NCBI RefSeq assembly: GCF_018320785.1
Contig: NC_054867.1
Coordinates: 31,561,855-31,625,854 of the forward strand
Direction: 5' to 3'
Length of the DNA: 64,000 nt
From: Cheilinus undulatus
Lineage: Eukaryota; Chordata; Actinopteri; Labriformes; Labridae
Shown here: positions 27,601-56,500 of the stretch, in pieces
Numbering within the stretch: the stretch's first letter is position 1
How the letters are laid out: every line of letters starts with the position of its first letter
Notes under the pieces: generated by a model
Told to the model about the DNA's origin: nothing
The model's database searches: none
Seen by the model: only the letters and a program-made list of their open reading frames with translations
Made by a program: the position numbers and the translations under genes

Positions 27601-30497
27601 AGAGCGATGTAAGTCTGGATGACGAGAGTATCACTTCCTCTCCCACTCCTCACGCACATGTGGGCAACTGTGAGCTGAAGTGACTGGGACAGTGTAGCTT
27701 CCAGTGGCCCATCCAGGTAGGTTATAGCGGCACACAGAAGATCGCCTTCCATGATAAACCCATCCATAATCTCCCTCTGATCTCTCTGCACGCTTACTGT
27801 TAGAGTGGTGCATAGTCAGCATATTGTAACATTTGAATAAGTGAAGACCTGAAGTACCAGGATGTGGACTACAGTAGACCTCTTAAGTGTAAAGCTCGAC
27901 TGTTCAGCCCATTGGTGTTGGAGCAGTGGATCATGGATCCTGTTCAGCAGTATCACTCAGATACTGAGAGAAGTCTAATACTCCTGTAGATGTTACACTC
28001 TTACACATCACCTTTCCCCCCCAGATCAGAGCAGCAATGCCCCTCTGTCAGTAGTAGGGATTACGGCTGTTCTCCATATGGAGCAGATGAGAGCATGCAA
28101 CCACAGAAGAGCGGATTCACCACCCGCCTTGACGATCTCAGGCTGGATCATGCAAACACCTGGTACTATCCCTGCCTTCAGCTTGTTCACCGCCTGTAGA
28201 GTCTCCTCGACAGCTGGATCACAGCTTACAGGTGAGTCCACACTGCCTGAGGCATCCATTTAGAGCTCATGACTTGGAATAAAAAAAAGAATACTTCCAT
28301 CTTTTTGAGCTTGTAGCAGGCTGAATGCTTTGCAACACCTGGCAGTCTGTCACATGACCACACAGCCAGTGGTGTGTTTTGAAGGGGAAAGTTGATTGGT
28401 AGAGAGAAAATTACAAGGGGAAAATGGAAACAACCGACACGGCAGATTTAGACAAGTGAGAGGCTCTAAATGATGCTTTTGATTATTTACTATAAGAGAA
28501 TATTATCCTTTTTAAGGACTATCTTTTATGTAAAATAGATAATTTCCTAAGCTAAGATAACTGAGATTGTAACGCTAATTCAGTTATCCCCTTAATGGCC
28601 ATTGAAATTATGTGGTAGCATCAAGCCAACATAGTTGTACAACCATGCCATCTGTCAGAAATTGCCCCGTTCCCTCATCAGCTCCTTTGGAGAATAATGC
28701 AGTAAGCCAGAATGAATGGAATACCATCATAGAGCCGTTATGTTTGTAAAGCTGAATAGTACATTTTGGTTTGGGTAAGATGGTAACAACTGAACAAAGA
28801 TCACACTATTGCACTCTTTCTATCAGTACCTGTTTGTCTGCAAGTGTTTTGGTGATGGCATTAGCCATGGCATTGGTGCTCAGTCCTCCTTTCACCTCCA
28901 AGAAATTGATCCCAGCATCCTCGTTTATGTGCACATCCACCTAGTAATGAGAATTGAAACAGATAAGGGTATGATGTCACTCCAGTCATGTTTCCCTGGC
29001 TCATCAATCAGCCAATAAATGAATGAACAGGATATTCATACCTTGAAGTCTTTTACAGGCTGCATGGGTCGAGCGTGGATTTGCAGCTCATACTTGCCCA
29101 ACTTGCGTTTCAGTAGTTCCTCATACGTAAGTTCAAAGGTGACTTTTTTGTGAGCTGCTACATTTACTGAAGTCTTGAATTCCTCAAGAGTCCTTCCAAC
29201 AGAGCTTCAACAGAGAAGATGATAATGGCATTAAAGGAGAGGTTCCCAAACTCCCTTATATGACACAATGCATACTGATGGCCTCTCATGGGAGGTCAAG
29301 CCCTTCAGATCATTTTAAATCATGTTTTCCCCTTTTTGAAATAAGAAAATAAATTGAGAAAGGTCAGAAAAATATTTGCTGCTGAAAATATATTGTTTTT
29401 TCTTCTCTCATCCCAAAGGACACAGAAATACATTCTAGAAATCACCTGGCAGGATCTCATCTACTGATCATGTACCTGACAATCCCTGCACTCTGACCTC
29501 GGGACACAGCATCAGTGTACTGCTGCTTAGCCGCTTCCTTAGCTTTTACAACTCCATCGTATGGCTGCCCATCAATAAACCTGAGGAACAATCACAACCT
29601 TTTGTTGGTACAAATGATTCATTATTTATTTATGTCAACTGTTAATATTGATGAGTCATGATTTTTTTACCAACATTCTGAATTTACTGATGAAGGCATT
29701 CTTGGGAATCCGGACTTGAAACTCTACTTCCTTCGACACGTCCATTCGATTGGCCACACGGCTTGTGATGACAGTGGTTGCATAACGACTGCTCACTGTT
29801 GAGTTGATGTGAAAGCTGTAGATGTCCCAGTCATCCTGTGCAAATACCAGAAGCCCATTTCACTATTATTAGTAAATGACTTTGTTGATCCCTCTGACAG
29901 AGGACAGACTAGCCAAAGATCTGATGATGATGAAAACAAAGGTGGGTAGCATCGGAGAATGTCATTGGTTTACGCAGAAAAACACCCCATCCTGGATTAT
30001 TTTTTATCTGATCATTTCATGCGGTTTAGTCCTGTTATCCCTTACACTTAACTTAATGATTAACATCATGGGGACCAGCTTTGTGTCCCTAAAAGGGGGC
30101 ATAGTCCTAACAGTATCCCTGTGTAAACACATTCACACACTAATACTCATGAAGAGTCGTGTTGTTAAACACCAACTTTCAAGAATTCCCTTCTGCATCA
30201 GTGTAGCCAACTTCATTTCAAAGCTTACATTTTTGCATAAACATTGCAAAAACATTTTAGTGCTAGTATCTAACAGAGACAAAGTTCAGTGTGGGGAAAC
30301 TTCAGACAAATGCTGCAGATCCTCCCAAAAAGTCACACCAAAGCTTCAGATGTGTTTTAATTTACCAGGTTAAGTTCCTTGACTTTGCTTCCTTATAGCT
30401 TTTACAAAGTATGCAAGTTTCCTACCTTGTCTGCAAGTGTGGTAACCAAAGCTGACAGCAGCCCAAAGAGGACGAATTGCACCACAGCTCGTGCCAT
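12694..30497 (-). CDS. itih3-like: Inter-alpha-trypsin inhibitor heavy chain (H3-like), copy B, complete
   Basis: Complete ITIH gene. Exons 5' to 3': 30426-30497, 29675-29835, 29476-29580, 29042-29204, 28830-28940, 26862-26990, 26643-26759, 26290-26458, 26099-26209, 23364-23545, 22584-22763, 22366-22487, 20073-20308, 19279-19323, 16853-17065, 16211-16376, 13252-13400, 12999-13086 and 12694-12808. They sum to 2634 bp (877 aa), close to the usual 890-950 aa of heavy chains. Order: signal peptide (residues 1-20), VIT domain (about 30-165), von Willebrand A domain with DQSGS and TDGDP metal-site motifs (about 265-450), linker with [13 protein letters not shown], a proline-rich stretch, and the ITIH C-terminal domain ending DGFIVAQI. 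Family members are processed at a DPHFI site and esterified to chondroitin sulfate or hyaluronan; here the aligned residues read [10 protein letters not shown], so this linkage is doubtful. The 51-bp exon of copy C at 37670-37720 has no counterpart; because it is phase 1-1, its absence keeps the frame. The exon 2 donor is gttggt. Confidence 0.92.
13401..16210. other. Large intron of copy B with about 2 kb of private sequence
   Basis: The matching intron of copy C (33781-34710) is only 930 bp. The extra sequence, roughly 14000-16150, is AT-rich. A 149-codon minus-strand open frame at 14391-14840 has no recognisable domain. It is probably inserted repeat DNA, but I could not find its ends. Confidence 0.4.
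17066..19278. other. Intron of copy B where the extra exon of copy C is missing
   Basis: Homology with copy C is seen from about 18760 rightwards. From about 17100 to 18750 the sequence differs, and I found no counterpart of the exon at 37670-37720. No gene or clear repeat structure is visible here. Confidence 0.4.
21130..22298 (-). pseudogene. Decayed Tc1-like transposon in an intron of ITIH copy B
   Basis: Terminal inverted repeats are evident: CACTATATTGCCAAAAGTAT at the left and its near-inverse at the right, at a TA-rich target. The transposase reads in three broken minus-strand frames: 21994-22248 (helix-turn-helix part, [15 protein letters not shown]), 21685-21975 and 21212-21712 ([32 protein letters not shown]). 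Part of the catalytic region and the frame are lost, so it is not autonomous. Copy C has the uninterrupted site near 41896. Confidence 0.85.
23600..23815 (-). repeat. Dispersed repeat in intron 9 of ITIH copy B
   Basis: Near-identical counterpart of the block at 690-905. In copy C this part of the intron is occupied by a Tc1-like insertion and the repeat is absent. Confidence 0.6.
24430..26005 (-). mobile_element. RTE-like LINE remnant in intron 9 of ITIH copy B
   Basis: Counterpart of the remnant at 1540-3120, nearly identical in sequence and order of pieces: endonuclease start at 25812-26000, endonuclease centre at 25514-25753, reverse transcriptase end at 24973-25251. It has the same internal deletion as copy A. 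Confidence 0.75.
28020..28265 (-). mobile_element. LINE reverse transcriptase fragment in intron 5 of ITIH copy B
   Basis: Identical protein fragment to that at 6665-6910 of copy A, in the same intron and orientation. Shared by A and B only. Confidence 0.75.
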
Positions 30498-30539
30498 GAT
30501 GTCTCCGACCAGAGTGCGATCCAGTCAGCTGGAGCTCTC

Positions 30540-30546
30540 TTTTAAA
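30540..30546 (-). promoter_or_regulatory. TATA-like element upstream of ITIH copy B
   Basis: TTTAAAA on the minus strand, 43 bases before the ATG, as in copies A and C. In this copy homology to the other upstream regions stops about 165 bases before the ATG because of a deletion. Confidence 0.3.
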
Positions 30547-31005
30547 CTTAGACTAGGACAGCATGTGTACATAAGATTTTTAACAGGCCAATCTCTGTTT
30601 TCCCCACAGAGGACAAACCCGCCCACCCATGAAAACACTCTACCACCCACACATACACACTTATAAATGGGCCTATCTTATCCAGTATTAAAACACCTGA
30701 ATGTTTTATTATTGTTTTACTATTATTTGGTCACTGTTGTGGTACTGTGTAACCAGTCAAAAAGCCAAAATCCAAGATGGTGGAGCAGATGTGATTCTGG
30801 TTGACCATGATGTGAAGTTAGCAAGTGGTTAAGAGACACATGGACAACTTTACAGCTTCATACATTATAAACGTATTGCATACTTTGATACAAATGTGAT
30901 GCATGCTGTCCCTCAGACATAATGGTGGCCTTAGCTTTGCTATGCATTTATGCTGCCCCACTTGAGTGACTGGTTCAGCTTCATTACGTTTTATAGTGCC
31001 TAAAT

Positions 31006-32130
31006 ATAGGTTGTTTTCACCAAGTGGTCCGGCTCAGTTTGATGCGGAACAGCATTTTTTGCGTTTCCATAGAACAAAAGTTGGAAAGGGTCCCAAAGAA
31101 AACGACCCGTACCGCCCCACTTTTCGGCACCCTTCTGTAGGGGTACCAATCTTACCTATCCGTACCAAAAAGGTGGAGCTACACAAAAAATAACAGGGGG
31201 TTGCACTGACGACACATCAGCGTATGACACAGCTGCTCAGCTGCTTGGCTCAGGGCTGCAAAACACGGAAGTCTGCGCTGTGAGGAGCAGGCAAAAACTA
31301 ATATCTGCTAAATCGGGGATATTTGGACTCAACAGAGATCCAAACTGTTTCCTAGTCTGTGGATATTGATACCTGGCCACAAATCAAGTTTCCTGACGTT
31401 TGCCTGGACCTGATTTTAGGTACACAAAGCAGAGCCTGAAGGCTCACATCAACCTGGTCTAATGCTTTAGTTTTGTGAATACGAAGCCTTAGAACAGTTG
31501 ATTATATGTACTGCAACTAGTTATTAATCCACCTCTTACTTTAGGTAACCTGTGAAAACATCGCTCTGTGGTTGTTGGACATGTTTGTAAAAGTTTGGGC
31601 GTCAGCCTATTTTAAAATGAGATCAGGGCACCCAGGATTTCTGACTTAATCTAGTTTGATTTTAACACCAGCTAAACTTTGACCTTATTTTTATTGTGGC
31701 AAATTCTCACAGAACAGCTCTAAACTTTCATATTTTGTCGCATAAACTGTTATAGACTAGATCAGTTCACATATAAATGTGCAGTTACGACACAAAACGT
31801 CTCTGTACATGTATTCCATCAGCTGAGGAGCTGCACTGACAGCTGTTAACATCATTAAGATGTATTTGTTTTTAAAAAGCACTCTCAGCTGAATTAAAGC
31901 TGTTTAATGCTTATTCCCTGGTGGTTTCTGTCACTCATCCTTCCTATAACTCTGCGGCTGGACCAGCTGACTCACGCTGCATGGGACTTCACATCCATCG
32001 CCTCTACAGCCCGCCTACCAAGTGAGGGCCCAGGTGTCCGTGGAAACGCAAACTATTTTGAGCTTTAGCGTACCAAACCGTACCAAACCATTCTGAATCA
32101 AACTGGACCCCCTGATGGAAACACAGCTTT
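31006..32130. mobile_element. Probable non-autonomous DNA transposon in the C-B spacer
   Basis: Homolog of the block at 10084-11235, with the same ends and internal order, differing by scattered substitutions and short indels. Confidence 0.45.
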
Positions 32131-32660
32131 TGCCTCCTTGCCCCTTTTTTAGAGACTCTTTAGCCTGTTTTTGCCAAGCAATTTTACAGCCATTTCAGTG
32201 CTCTTTTAAAGACATTTTAATCAATTTTACTCTGGTTTTATTGGTGCAAAAGAAATGTCTGATGACCATTAAATTACTGTTGCACCAAAATCCTTGTCTG
32301 TCTTATGATCACTCTTTTTAACCTGTCCTTTTAACCTGTCCTCACCAGGTTTTAAAAGACCTGAGAGTTTTAACTCATTTTATCCCACAAATTTAAGAGT
32401 TTTAACTCCTTTGTTAACATATGCTCAACACACCAATGCCAGATAGAGGTTTATGAATGTAAGAGAACATTGACCCTGAACTGCATTATTTGGGTGTGGA
32501 TGTCAGACTTTGTAAAATTACACATAGTGTGATTTCAGCTGGACTTAAAAGTCTAAATGCATTTTTAAAGTCCATTTTAGTTAAAAAAAAATGGAACAAG
32601 TTGACTTTTATGCACATACAGTGCCTATAATAAGTATTCACCCCATTTTGTGTTTTACCC

Positions 32661-32666
32661 TTTAAT
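32661..32666 (-). terminator. Possible alternative polyadenylation signal of ITIH copy C
   Basis: ATTAAA on the minus strand about 408 bases after the stop codon of copy C. It is the first signal-like hexamer I found after the canonical site was lost in this copy. Weak support. Confidence 0.2.
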
Positions 32667-33073
32667 AAATCAGTCATGGTCAACATAATGTAGCTTTTGG
32701 ACAAAATTTACAAAAAAAAAACCCTTCTTTAAAGTAAAAGAGAAAACAGATTTCTACAAAGTAATGTCAAAGAGTTTTTTGGCATGTGTAGCAGCTGGCA
32801 GTTGTTCTTGTGCTGGAGAGACGACTTGATCTATAATAAACTCAAGATGGAATAAACTCATGTGTCACTTGAATATGTCTTCCTGTTTGCTTGTTGATCT
32901 GTAGAACAAATCCCACCAGAAATCCTCACACACAACACTCAAGTTTTTTCACAAGGCAACCAAAGATATAGGACAAGTTTGATTACTGAAAGTTTCAAAA
33001 GATTGTTCTAAGGTGAGTCACTGTCCAGCATGTTTTTACATCAATCTTTTCATGAATTCATCACTTTTCCAAG

Positions 33074-49796
<16,723 letters not shown>

Positions 49797-49838
49797 CACG
49801 CCTCTGACCAGAGTGCGAACTAGGCCGTTAGAGCTCTC

Positions 49839-49845
49839 TTTTAAA
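49839..49845 (-). promoter_or_regulatory. TATA-like element upstream of ITIH copy C
   Basis: TTTAAAA on the minus strand, 43 bases before the ATG of copy C. Position is conserved in all three copies; function is not shown. Confidence 0.3.
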
Positions 49846-50966
49846 CTCAGACGAGGACAGCATGTGTACATAAGATTTTTAATAGACCAATCTCTTTTTT
49901 GCCTCTCTCTCATTTGTGCACAGAAGACAAACCCGCCCACCCATGAAAACACACTACCACCCACACATACACACTGCAGACTGCCAGGAATCAAAAGTGG
50001 CTGATCAACATGATCAAACTTAAGGGAGGTATCATTGCCCACATGACCTTTGCTATCAGCAGTGAGACTCACTGCTCAGACTTTGGCATCAAACAAAAAA
50101 CTGTTCTTGCAAACAAAGGCAACATTTGAAGTAAATTTACATTTTCAGTGAACAAAACAAGCAAATGAAATAATATAGTGTCAAGCAAAATGAATTTATT
50201 ATCTCTGATTTCAAGTATGTACAGCTTTTGTGAGTAGCTCTGGTGAAGGTGAGAAATGGTTGAGAACAGATGATAGAGCAGGCAAAAGCAATCGTACACA
50301 CAGCTTTGAATGCAAGCCCTAAAGAGATTAAAGACAGGAGTTATTGTGAAAAGGACTTGCTAAGATGATACAAAAAAACTTGTTATCATGGAAAGACTTG
50401 TCTATTTGACTTTAGACTCGTCTTTTAGACAAATCTGTTTCAATCAAAGATTGCTGCATTATGAAAACATGGAAGGGTTTACAGACGCACTTAACTCTTT
50501 ACTCAAGAAGTCAAATTTAGCCAGGTTAGACTTCTACGAATTTGATTCAATGACACTGGAAGTAGCCTAAAAATCTTTTTTAAACTCATGATAATAACCA
50601 AAAAAAAAATTTTTATATTTGAAAACACTGATGATGTGTTTTGTGCCATACTGGTGACAGAAAGTTAGTCATGTTGCCTGCAAAATAATAAAGACAAATT
50701 ATGCAGGTATACAAGATTTGCACTACAGTAAACAAGTTAAAAAGCTGATGATGAACTGCACTCCTATGGCTGGATAAATATTAAATCAGTAATCATTTCA
50801 TTGTTTAATATGTGTTACAGTAACGTTAACTGCTCTAAGCACTGTGTTTCATGTTTCTCTCCATTTGCTTTTGGTGTTTTTCTGCAACCACAATGTATGT
50901 GCAACTGCTGTGACAAAATGGTGATGTCCAATCCAAATTGGCCTGTTGTAATAAAGGTAATTTGTG

Positions 50967-52058
50967 TTTGATAGATTTTTTCCTTATTGTAACAATGCTT
51001 TTGGGAAATAATTTTTATACTGTCGGAAAGCATGTTTATTTCCCTTTAAATGGTGTCACATTGGTAAGGAACATGCATTTGTGGGATGAGCAGCAGAGCA
51101 TAATCTGCCAAAGCCAAACAGCTTATTCTGTTGTTGCTATTGACTCTTGTTTTAAGCTTCTGGTATCCCCAGGTGCTGACAATCATGTGTCTTTGAGCAT
51201 GGCTTTTTATGTTCAGTGGTGAGTCCAGATTCTGCCTATGCCAATTGGATTGTGGGGTCAAAGTGTGAGGAAGACGTGGAAAATGCTATGCTGGTTGCTG
51301 CATCTTTTGGTGGAGGCAGTGTGACCGTCTGGAGCGGCATCTCTCTCACTGGAAAAATTAGGCTCGTCAACACTGGAGGCAATCTCAATGCAGAGAGATA
51401 TCAAGATAAGATTCTGCAACCAGTGTCTCCACAGTCTAGCACTGACTTCTATCCTCTAAGATTAAAAAATGCTCACCCCCACAGAAGGGGGTGTATCAGA
51501 GACTACCTCCAGAATCTGACAGTGGATAGGATGAAATGGCCTGCCAGCAGTCCTGACCTCAACTCCATTAAACACTTGTGAGATCAGCTTGGTGGTGCTG
51601 TTCGTGCCGGAGTGACCAACACAACCACCTTGGCTGACTTGTGAAAAATGCTGGTTTAAGAATAGGATACCTTCCCACAGCAGTGTGTGGCCAGGCTGGT
51701 GACCAGCATGAGGAGGAGGTGCCAGGCTGTTGTGGCTGTGTATGGTTCTTCCACACGCTACTAAGGCTCCTGTTTGTTAAATGAATAAATTGTTAAATTG
51801 CCACTATGTCTTGTTTCTTCAGATTTCAATCATCCAATCCACCAAACAAGAGTCAATGGCAGAATAAGCTGTTTGGCACTGGCAGAGAAGAGTTGATATT
51901 TTTTTCATGGGTGCATACTCAGCTCTGCTGCTCATCCCACAAATGCATGTTCCTTACAAATGTGGCACCATTAAAAGGGAAATAAACAGGCTTTCCGACA
52001 GTATAAGATTTATTGCCAAGAAGCATTGTTACCACAAAGAAATAATCTCCCAAAAACA
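50967..52058 (+). pseudogene. Decayed Tc1-like transposon with long inverted repeats
   Basis: The two ends are inverted copies of each other for well over 100 bp: for example ATACTGTCGGAAAGC at 51018 and its inverse near 51995, and TTTGTGGGATGAGCAGCAGA at 51079 and its inverse near 51935. Between them the plus strand encodes transposase remnants at 51216-51581 (GGGSVTVWSGISLTGKIRLV, RMKWPASSPDLNSIKHL), with further matches to about 51765 in broken frames. Not functional. Confidence 0.8.
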
Positions 52059-53579
52059 AATGTCCTTACTTTTTGTGCTAGGTTTAGTTTTTTTGCCATT
52101 ACTTGGTTTGCAGTCTACATAACATCTCTGATGCATTCTAAAAACAATTTTAAGAGGGGACTATAGAAGTCAGAAAAAAAGAAGTGTTGAGAACAAGAGT
52201 GTTATTCTTTGAGGCTATACTCCTGAAACAAACAGCAGTAATATATTTCTCTGTTTTCCATACAATAAGCAGTATGTGATAAATGACGTTCAGACAGTGT
52301 CTAACAAACAATGTAGAAAATCTACGCATTGTACAAATAACAGTTGTGGCTTCTCAGTAATTCACATTCTTCATGTGTCTCTTACATTGTCACATAACAT
52401 CATTTATCATACATCAACCAACCACACAATAATCTCTTAAAAACCACAAAGGCAACAATATGTAAAGCTACAGATAGTATTTATAGAGGTATGGTATGAT
52501 TATGACTTTGACTCATAGGCTGAGTCCTTCAGCCCTCCTTGTTGTTTGGTTCCATTGTGTGTTTCTCTGAACAGTTTCCTTCCTGTTACACACCACATCA
52601 ACCTGAACACATTCACAATATCAGTGTATTCATGCAGGCAGCGGTGCAGGTGGAACAGCGATCCCCACTGGAAAATTACCTCAGTGAACAATTTTTTTAC
52701 AATCTGTGATATCTCATGAACTACAACATGACCAGATTATAGTTGGATTTTGTTTTGTTGCTAAATCAAATAGTCCACATTCATTATTTAAATCAAATCA
52801 TTTACCGTTGAAGGTGAATGCATATATAGAATATCTAGTGTCGTCTTTGAATCTAAATGCTTTTCTTCATAAAATTGAAACTGATATTCAAGGCACTCTC
52901 ACAGGTGTTCCTTCACCTGCAGATAAAGTTAAAGTTCATTCAAATCTCTCAAGGATTATTTCAAGCGCTTGTGCTGGAAGCATTTCATTGATGAAGAATG
53001 AAACCTATCCCTGGACAGAGAGCAGAGTAAAGCAGCTGGTCCTAGTGACCATGAAGTCAAGTCCTCACAGTGACAGCATGATGGTGTCTAATAAAGTGCT
53101 GCACTATAACACATATCTGCAGCACCAACCCATAGATTATCTAACGTTAAACACAGGAGCTCCTTTATACAGACTGACAGGATTTTGTATATACACATGG
53201 CAGCTTAAATATGTCGGGTGATATGAGCAACACAAACATTAGCTACTTTATAAACACAGCATAAATAACAGTACAATATGTACATTCAATGAGGTACATA
53301 CATGAGCAATGACAAAATCTGCACTTTTAACCCCAGTTGGGCCGATTAGACATCTTTTAATGTACTACTACCATTACACTGTACTCAGTATTTTGTACTG
53401 TAACACGGCCATGAGGTATGTTGATACAAATGAAACAAAACTCATGACTTGAGACGGCTTTGTACATATTGTTAATTTCATGCTGATTATATATATACAG
53501 TATATGCAAATAGGACTGACTAGACCTATACTGAAATTTATTTTTGGTAAAAGAACTGGAAGACACAATGCTACTCAAA

Positions 53580-56500
53580 TTAGAGAGTCCTGGCTTTGGG
53601 GTCAGGTAGCTGATATGATGGAGCTGGAGAGGGGCTGGCGGCATCCTGTGCTGAGGGCAATGCAGGAAAGGCAAAGACTCCTGAAGGAAGGGGGGAAATA
53701 AACCCAGGCCACTGGCCAACAGACTCATGTGACGACACGGCCCTGAAAGGAGAGGCTGAGGGCACCTGATGGGGCCCTGAAGAGGGGCAAGTCTTCATTG
53801 CTGACCCGGGGCTTTCCGACCATGACAAGGGAAGACTGCAGGCCTCTGGACCAGGGACTGTCCATGATGTGACCTAACAGGGTTACAGCAGATGTTTAAC
53901 TCAGGCAAAAAGCTTACCTGCATGTATAAAAAAACATCAGTAGTGAAGGTAAAAATTCACAAGCCGCTGATGTTATCCACAGCGTTAAGATGGAAGCCAT
54001 TTTTTCCTCCTCAATGCCAAAGTGGGGGGCTGAAATGCTTTTTACTTAAACTGGAATACTGTCATACCTTTGAATTTGATTGATTTATGATTGCCAAAAT
54101 TTTACTGTCAAAAAGAATTAAATTTCTCTTGTGTCATAGCAGATTTTTTTACAAAACAAAAATTAAACCCAAACATAAAAATAACATAACAATTCAAACA
54201 CTAACAACTATTTAGTGGCCATTAGTTAAGCTCTATATTTGGTTAGATTTGAGTGCTTCAATCTATTCCTATTAAAAATTGGGACCGTGTGTCTGTTCTG
54301 CTGGCAATAGTTTGAGTGTGGTTGGGTTTAGATATGATGCTATTAGCCTGCCTTAACATGTTTTTATTCGACTGATCATCAATCAGCTGTCAAGAGGCTT
54401 AAACAGCTGATCGTGTCTGCTATACGAGCGATTAGCGTTAGTTCAGGCAGGCCACTGAGCCAAGCGTAAAAAGCTGATCTCACACAAGCCTTCATCAGCC
54501 CCAAGCACACTATTGGCTAATTTCACTCATTTTGCCAAATTTAAAGGGGACATATTATGCAAAAATCCCTTTTTCAAGCTTTTCTAACAAAAAATATGTG
54601 CCCCTGGCCTGTCCACAATCCCCTCAAATACCAGAAAACTCCATTCCCTTCCACCCTCTCTTTCTCCACCTTTCAGAAAATGTGTGCTAAAACTAGCCGT
54701 TCTCAGATTTTACCCTCATGATGTCACATGGGGAGGAAGCACCCGCCCCCAGGTTTGGTTGGCCCTCCCTGCTTGGAAGAAAGTTCCACACTCCTCTCCT
54801 GATCTTCCTCCCTGCTGCCAGCTGAGATGCTGGAGAGCTCAATGGGTTACCCTGCTGTCTTTTGTCCAGGAGATTGGTGGTTCAAATCCCAGTTAGGTCC
54901 TAAACTTTGGATAAAAGTATCTGTAACATTGTAACATCAGGAGTGCCACATCCATTTCCTGAGAGGGGTTCGGTCAGGGGTGGAGTCAGACAGTTAATTA
55001 CCATTTCAAGCCACAGACACAGCAACAGCTAGTTCTGAGAAGGGATGAAACAGAGGGCTTATAGACATGAAAAAATTCTATACTGGAGTGTTTTTTCAGC
55101 TACAAACTTCACAGGCATGTTTTGGGGATCTCTGAGACCAATCTAAACTTGTCTTAAAAGGGTGCATTATGTTCCCTCCCACCCAAGCTCCTCTATGCTT
55201 TATCCGACTTATTTAATGTCATACTGTTCTCACTGATGCCTGCTCTGCTCTGGGTTTATTGCTGCTCCTCTCCCTGCCTCAGGCTTTCCTTGCAGGCCCA
55301 GGAAGAGCAGGAATGTGTGCTGTTCCTGCTTGATGTTTCCCATGTAGGTTTGTGGAAGGGCAGTGGGATTCCTGAACAGCCACACCACTAAACTTAAGCA
55401 ATGACAGCAAATTAATAACTGCTAATAAAAATAATTTATCACAAATCAAAATACCACAAATCATGTGTGTTTCTTTAAAAAGTGGTCCTGACTGAACTGT
55501 ATTTATTCTAATCAAACATCAACAGTAACAGTGTTTGGTCTCAGTGTGTTACAAAGGCCTGAACGTGAAGAGAAAACTGCAGACTCTTTTTTCCTGCACA
55601 TGCTTTATTGTAAAATTATTTACAACTACTTTCGGGCACGGCAGAGTCGTGACGTATGCAAGCAGTGACAAGAGGCCAGTGCAGTCATGGTGGTAAACAT
55701 TAGCGTGGGTGCTGCTAAAGCATAAGTTTTATCAGAACTTGATGACATTTCTTTGTTAAAAGAAGAACAAAGAACAGCATTGAGCTGTTTTCTTTTCAAA
55801 AACATCAAAAGTTGTGCACTGACATGTCTAGAGTCGCCATGGTTCGCGTTATGCAATTTTCTATGGAGTTAAACTCTCGGTCGCAGCCACCTCGGTTTGG
55901 GACTACGATGTTACGTGTTTTGTTGCTCTGATTGGCCCATAGAGATGTGACAGACAGGATGTTCATCCAATCACCCTCCGAGTTTTTTTTCAAAGGCTCT
56001 GCCCTTTCCCAAACGCTGTGTATGAGAGGTTTTTCACACATCCATCTGGCATGTCAGGTTATATCTTACAGGGAGAGATCAAAATTGCTGCCATAAACAC
56101 ATTAAATGGGACGCATCGGTAGTCGAGTGGCTAAGGCGTGTGCCATGTACGCAGGTGGCCTGGGTTCGAATCCCGCCTGTGGCACCATCCCCCGCATGTC
56201 TCTCCCCACTCCTTTCCCTGCCTCTGACTCTATCCACTGTCCTATCAAATAAAGGCCAAAGAGAAAGCAATTCATAGCAGAGAATTATCACTCACAGCAT
56301 ATAATCTTGAGCCTGATCAGAGTTCCAAGCACTTCTGATAAATGAAACCCAGACTTTTTAACTTGTATGAGCCCCTACAGCCGCTCTTCTGCGTGTCAAT
56401 ATACTATCTGAATCCCCGTGAAATTCTTTTACGCGCCATAAACTGAGCTTTCTCTGCGCTTGGATGCCTTTCAGCGCTGCACCGAACAAGCTCTCATGTC

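Larger units (their letters stand above)
30498..33073. other. Intergenic spacer between ITIH copies C and B
   Basis: No gene seen. Compared with the other spacer it lacks about 440 bp just upstream of copy B (junction near 30663) and the insertion at 11652-12172. It keeps the transposon-like block (31006-32130). About 50 bp holding the polyadenylation hexamer are missing near 32943. Confidence 0.7.
49797..53579. other. Region between ITIH copy C and the WNK stop codon
   Basis: No host gene seen. It contains the upstream region of copy C (homologous to copy A up to about 50345), a decayed Tc1-like element (50967-52058), and from about 52440 AT-rich sequence that is probably WNK 3' UTR on the minus strand. 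An AATAAA on that strand at 53537-53542 lies only about 40 bases after the stop, so the true poly(A) site is uncertain. Confidence 0.6.

Noticed and set aside
52706-53221. A 171-codon plus-strand open frame left of the WNK stop
   Set aside because: It begins at a GTG, shows no recognisable domain, and lies antisense to the probable WNK 3' UTR. Treated as chance.
56109-56180. A possible tRNA gene
   Set aside because: A and B boxes are present, but the sequence runs on into a SINE body and I could not pair a full cloverleaf.
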